Assembly (NCBI GenBank): GCA_017992695.1
Contig: JAGOOC010000023.1
Coordinates: 1-34,522 of the forward strand
Source: Bacteroides sp.
GTDB taxonomy: Bacteria > Bacteroidota > Bacteroidia > Bacteroidales > Bacteroidaceae
DNA: 34,522 nucleotides
Direction: 5' to 3'
Below the pieces are notes generated by a model, which was not told the origin of the DNA, did no database searches, and worked only from the letters and a program-made list of their open reading frames with translations. Shown piece by piece: positions 33,158 to 34,522 of the stretch; within the stretch, counting starts at the first letter, position 1, and the number at the start of each line of letters is the position of its first letter. The position numbers and the translations under genes were made by a program.

Positions 33158-34217
33158 GTTTCTCAAACTCCTGCATGCAGTCCACCAGTGCTTGTACACT
33201 CTCTTTAGGCATGGCGTTGTAGCAAGAGGCACGGAAACCGCCTACCGAACGGTGGCCTTTGATGCCGTCCATGCCCTTGGATTGGGCAAATTTCAAGAAG
33301 TCGCCTTCGAGGGCTTCGTATCCGGGAGCCATCACGAAACAGATGTTCATGCGCGAGCGATCCTCTTTGACGGCTGTGCCAACGAACATTTTGTTGCGGT
33401 CGATTTCGCCATACAGCAGGTCGGATTTCTCGATAGCGCGTCGTTCCATCTCTTTGACACCGCCTTGGGCCTTGACCCAGCGCAGCGTTTGCATAGCGGT
33501 GTAGATGGGCAGCACCGGTGGGGTGTTGTACATAGAGCCCTCTTTGATGTGCAAACGATAGTCGAGCATCGAGGGGATATAGCGCGAAACCTTGCCCAGC
33601 GCATCGTCTTTGATGATGACGAAGGTGACTCCGGCAGGGGCCAAATTCTTCTGTGCTCCACCATAGATACAGGTGTATTTGGAGATATCGACAGGGCGCG
33701 TAAGTATATCAGATGACATATCGGCCATCAACGGAACGGGCGAGTCGAGGTCTTCTCTGAGCTCTGTGCCGTAGATGGTGTTGTTGGTTGTAATGTGAAA
33801 ATAATCGGCATCAGCGGGGATGACATATCCTTTGGGAATATACGTGTAGTTGGCATCGGCCGAAGAGGCCACTTCAACTACTTCGCCAAATCCTACTGCT
33901 TCTTTTTGTGCTTTCTTTGCCCAAACACCGGTGTTGAGGTAAGCTGCTTTTTTCTCCAGAAAGTTGTATGGAATCATACAGAATTGAAGGCTGGCTCCCC
34001 CGCCAAGGAAAAGAACCGAATATCCTTCGGGAATGTTGAGTATCTCTTTGAACAAGGCAACTGCCTCGTCCATCACTGCTTGAAAATCTTTGCTACGGTG
34101 ACTAACTTCTAAAACAGAGAGCCCCGAACCATTGAAATCTAAGATAGCTTTGGCTGTTTCTTCGATCACTTCGCGGGGAAGTATGGAGGGCCCTGCACTG
34201 AAATTATGCTTTTTCAT
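33141..34217 (-). CDS. serC: Phosphoserine aminotransferase
   Basis: Converts 3-phosphohydroxypyruvate and glutamate to phosphoserine and 2-oxoglutarate. 358 residues, the usual length. [14 protein letters not shown] and [12 protein letters not shown] at the N-terminus, the cofactor lysine K190 in [12 protein letters not shown], and the C-terminal [18 protein letters not shown] are diagnostic. First gene of the serC-serA-DUF1015 cluster, driven by the promoter at 34278. Confidence 0.97.
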   Translation of the reverse strand: MKKHNFSAGPSILPREVIEETAKAILDFNGSGLSVLEVSHRSKDFQAVMDEAVALFKEILNIPEGYSVLFLGGGASLQFCMIPYNFLEKKAAYLNTGVWAKKAQKEAVGFGEVVEVASSADANYTYIPKGYVIPADADYFHITTNNTIYGTELREDLDSPVPLMADMSSDILTRPVDISKYTCIYGGAQKNLAPAGVTFVIIKDDALGKVSRYIPSMLDYRLHIKEGSMYNTPPVLPIYTAMQTLRWVKAQGGVKEMERRAIEKSDLLYGEIDRNKMFVGTAVKEDRSRMNICFVMAPGYEALEGDFLKFAQSKGMDGIKGHRSVGGFRASCYNAMPKESVQALVDCMQEFEKQHADK

Positions 34218-34277
34218 TTGAAGTTTGTTTTGGGTTTAACTTTTTCGTTTATTAATTATAACGTCGTTACGACATGG

Positions 34278-34308
34278 CGAATTTACGAATTAATTTTCGA
34301 GCAACAAA
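34278..34308 (-). promoter_or_regulatory. Promoter of the serC cluster
   Basis: On the minus strand TTTG (34308-34305), a 19-base spacer and a -7 box variant TAAATTCG (34285-34278). The leader to ATG 34217 is about 57 bases. Confidence 0.5.
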
Positions 34309-34522
34309 CCTTTCCTGATAAATTTACTGTTATATGGGGCTTTTCCCTCACTTATTCGTAGTTTATGCAAGATTTATGCGACGTTTTGTCAAGTGGAGCT
34401 ATCAAGTCAAAACCAAAAAACGAATTTCATCTATTTACAAGCCGTTTAGTGCTGAAAGAGTTGGTAAAGGGGTTGAAAAGTAAATGTTTAGTAGGTTGCA
34501 CGCGCAACGATGCATTGCGATT
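34309..34522. other. Intergenic DNA to the right edge, no gene seen
   Basis: No reading frame with recognisable content. Near the edge, GTTGC (34495-34499) and GCAAC (34504-34508) form a short stem, and TGCATTGCG follows; this may be the beginning of another short repeat array, cut by the window end. Confidence 0.4.

Overview
The window looks like chromosome of a Bacteroidales bacterium, probably Bacteroidaceae. The support is gene content (DUF4923, DUF1573, a serC-serA-DUF1015 cluster, SusC-like TonB receptors with a carboxypeptidase-regulatory-like domain) and the repeated presence of the Bacteroidetes -7 promoter box TAnnTTTG just upstream of genes. No rRNA or CRISPR array is present. There is one tRNA (Asp, GTC).

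Positions 1-4218 form an AT-richer accessory block. It holds the 5' part of a type I methylase subunit (hsdM, running off the left edge), a 1.1 kb gap with a 42-bp perfect palindrome and a 22-bp tandem array, a broken AbiEi-like antitoxin, an ATPase with a DUF4143-type C-terminus, and a Fic gene reduced to its two ends. The block stops at a 24-bp perfect terminator stem next to the 3' end of tRNA-Asp, a usual site for integration of mobile DNA.

Positions 4400-17300 are core genes: a PLP aminotransferase, a YqgE protein, a minus-strand recR / membrane protein / GNAT cluster, a Na+/solute symporter followed by engB and a DUF4923 protein, a lipoprotein aldose 1-epimerase, an exported DUF1573 protein, an OPT family transporter, an exported esterase, lipB and an AraC-type regulator.

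Positions 17337-22795 (minus strand) form a four-gene metal operon, most likely for copper. In transcription order it has a small Cys-rich membrane-anchored protein, a TonB-dependent receptor with a Cys cluster in its plug, an exported HMA protein with CPNC, and a CopA-type P1B ATPase with CPC. It suggests outer membrane uptake, periplasmic handling and inner membrane transport of one metal.

Positions 22937-28073 (plus strand) hold a DUF3298-like lipoprotein, rsmG, a metallo-beta-lactamase-fold hydrolase and gcvP. Positions 28280-34217 (minus strand) hold serC, serA and DUF1015, then yigZ, an orphan HpaII-family restriction endonuclease with no methyltransferase nearby, and a nitroreductase. 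SerC and SerA make the serine precursor from 3-phosphoglycerate, and GcvP handles the linked glycine branch.

The most unusual recurring signal is a set of short tandem arrays at gene ends, three with a 22-bp period. Several begin inside the last codons of a gene and duplicate its stop codon. A second recurring signal is promoter boxes placed so close to firm start codons that lipB, yigZ and the symporter may be translated from leaderless messages.
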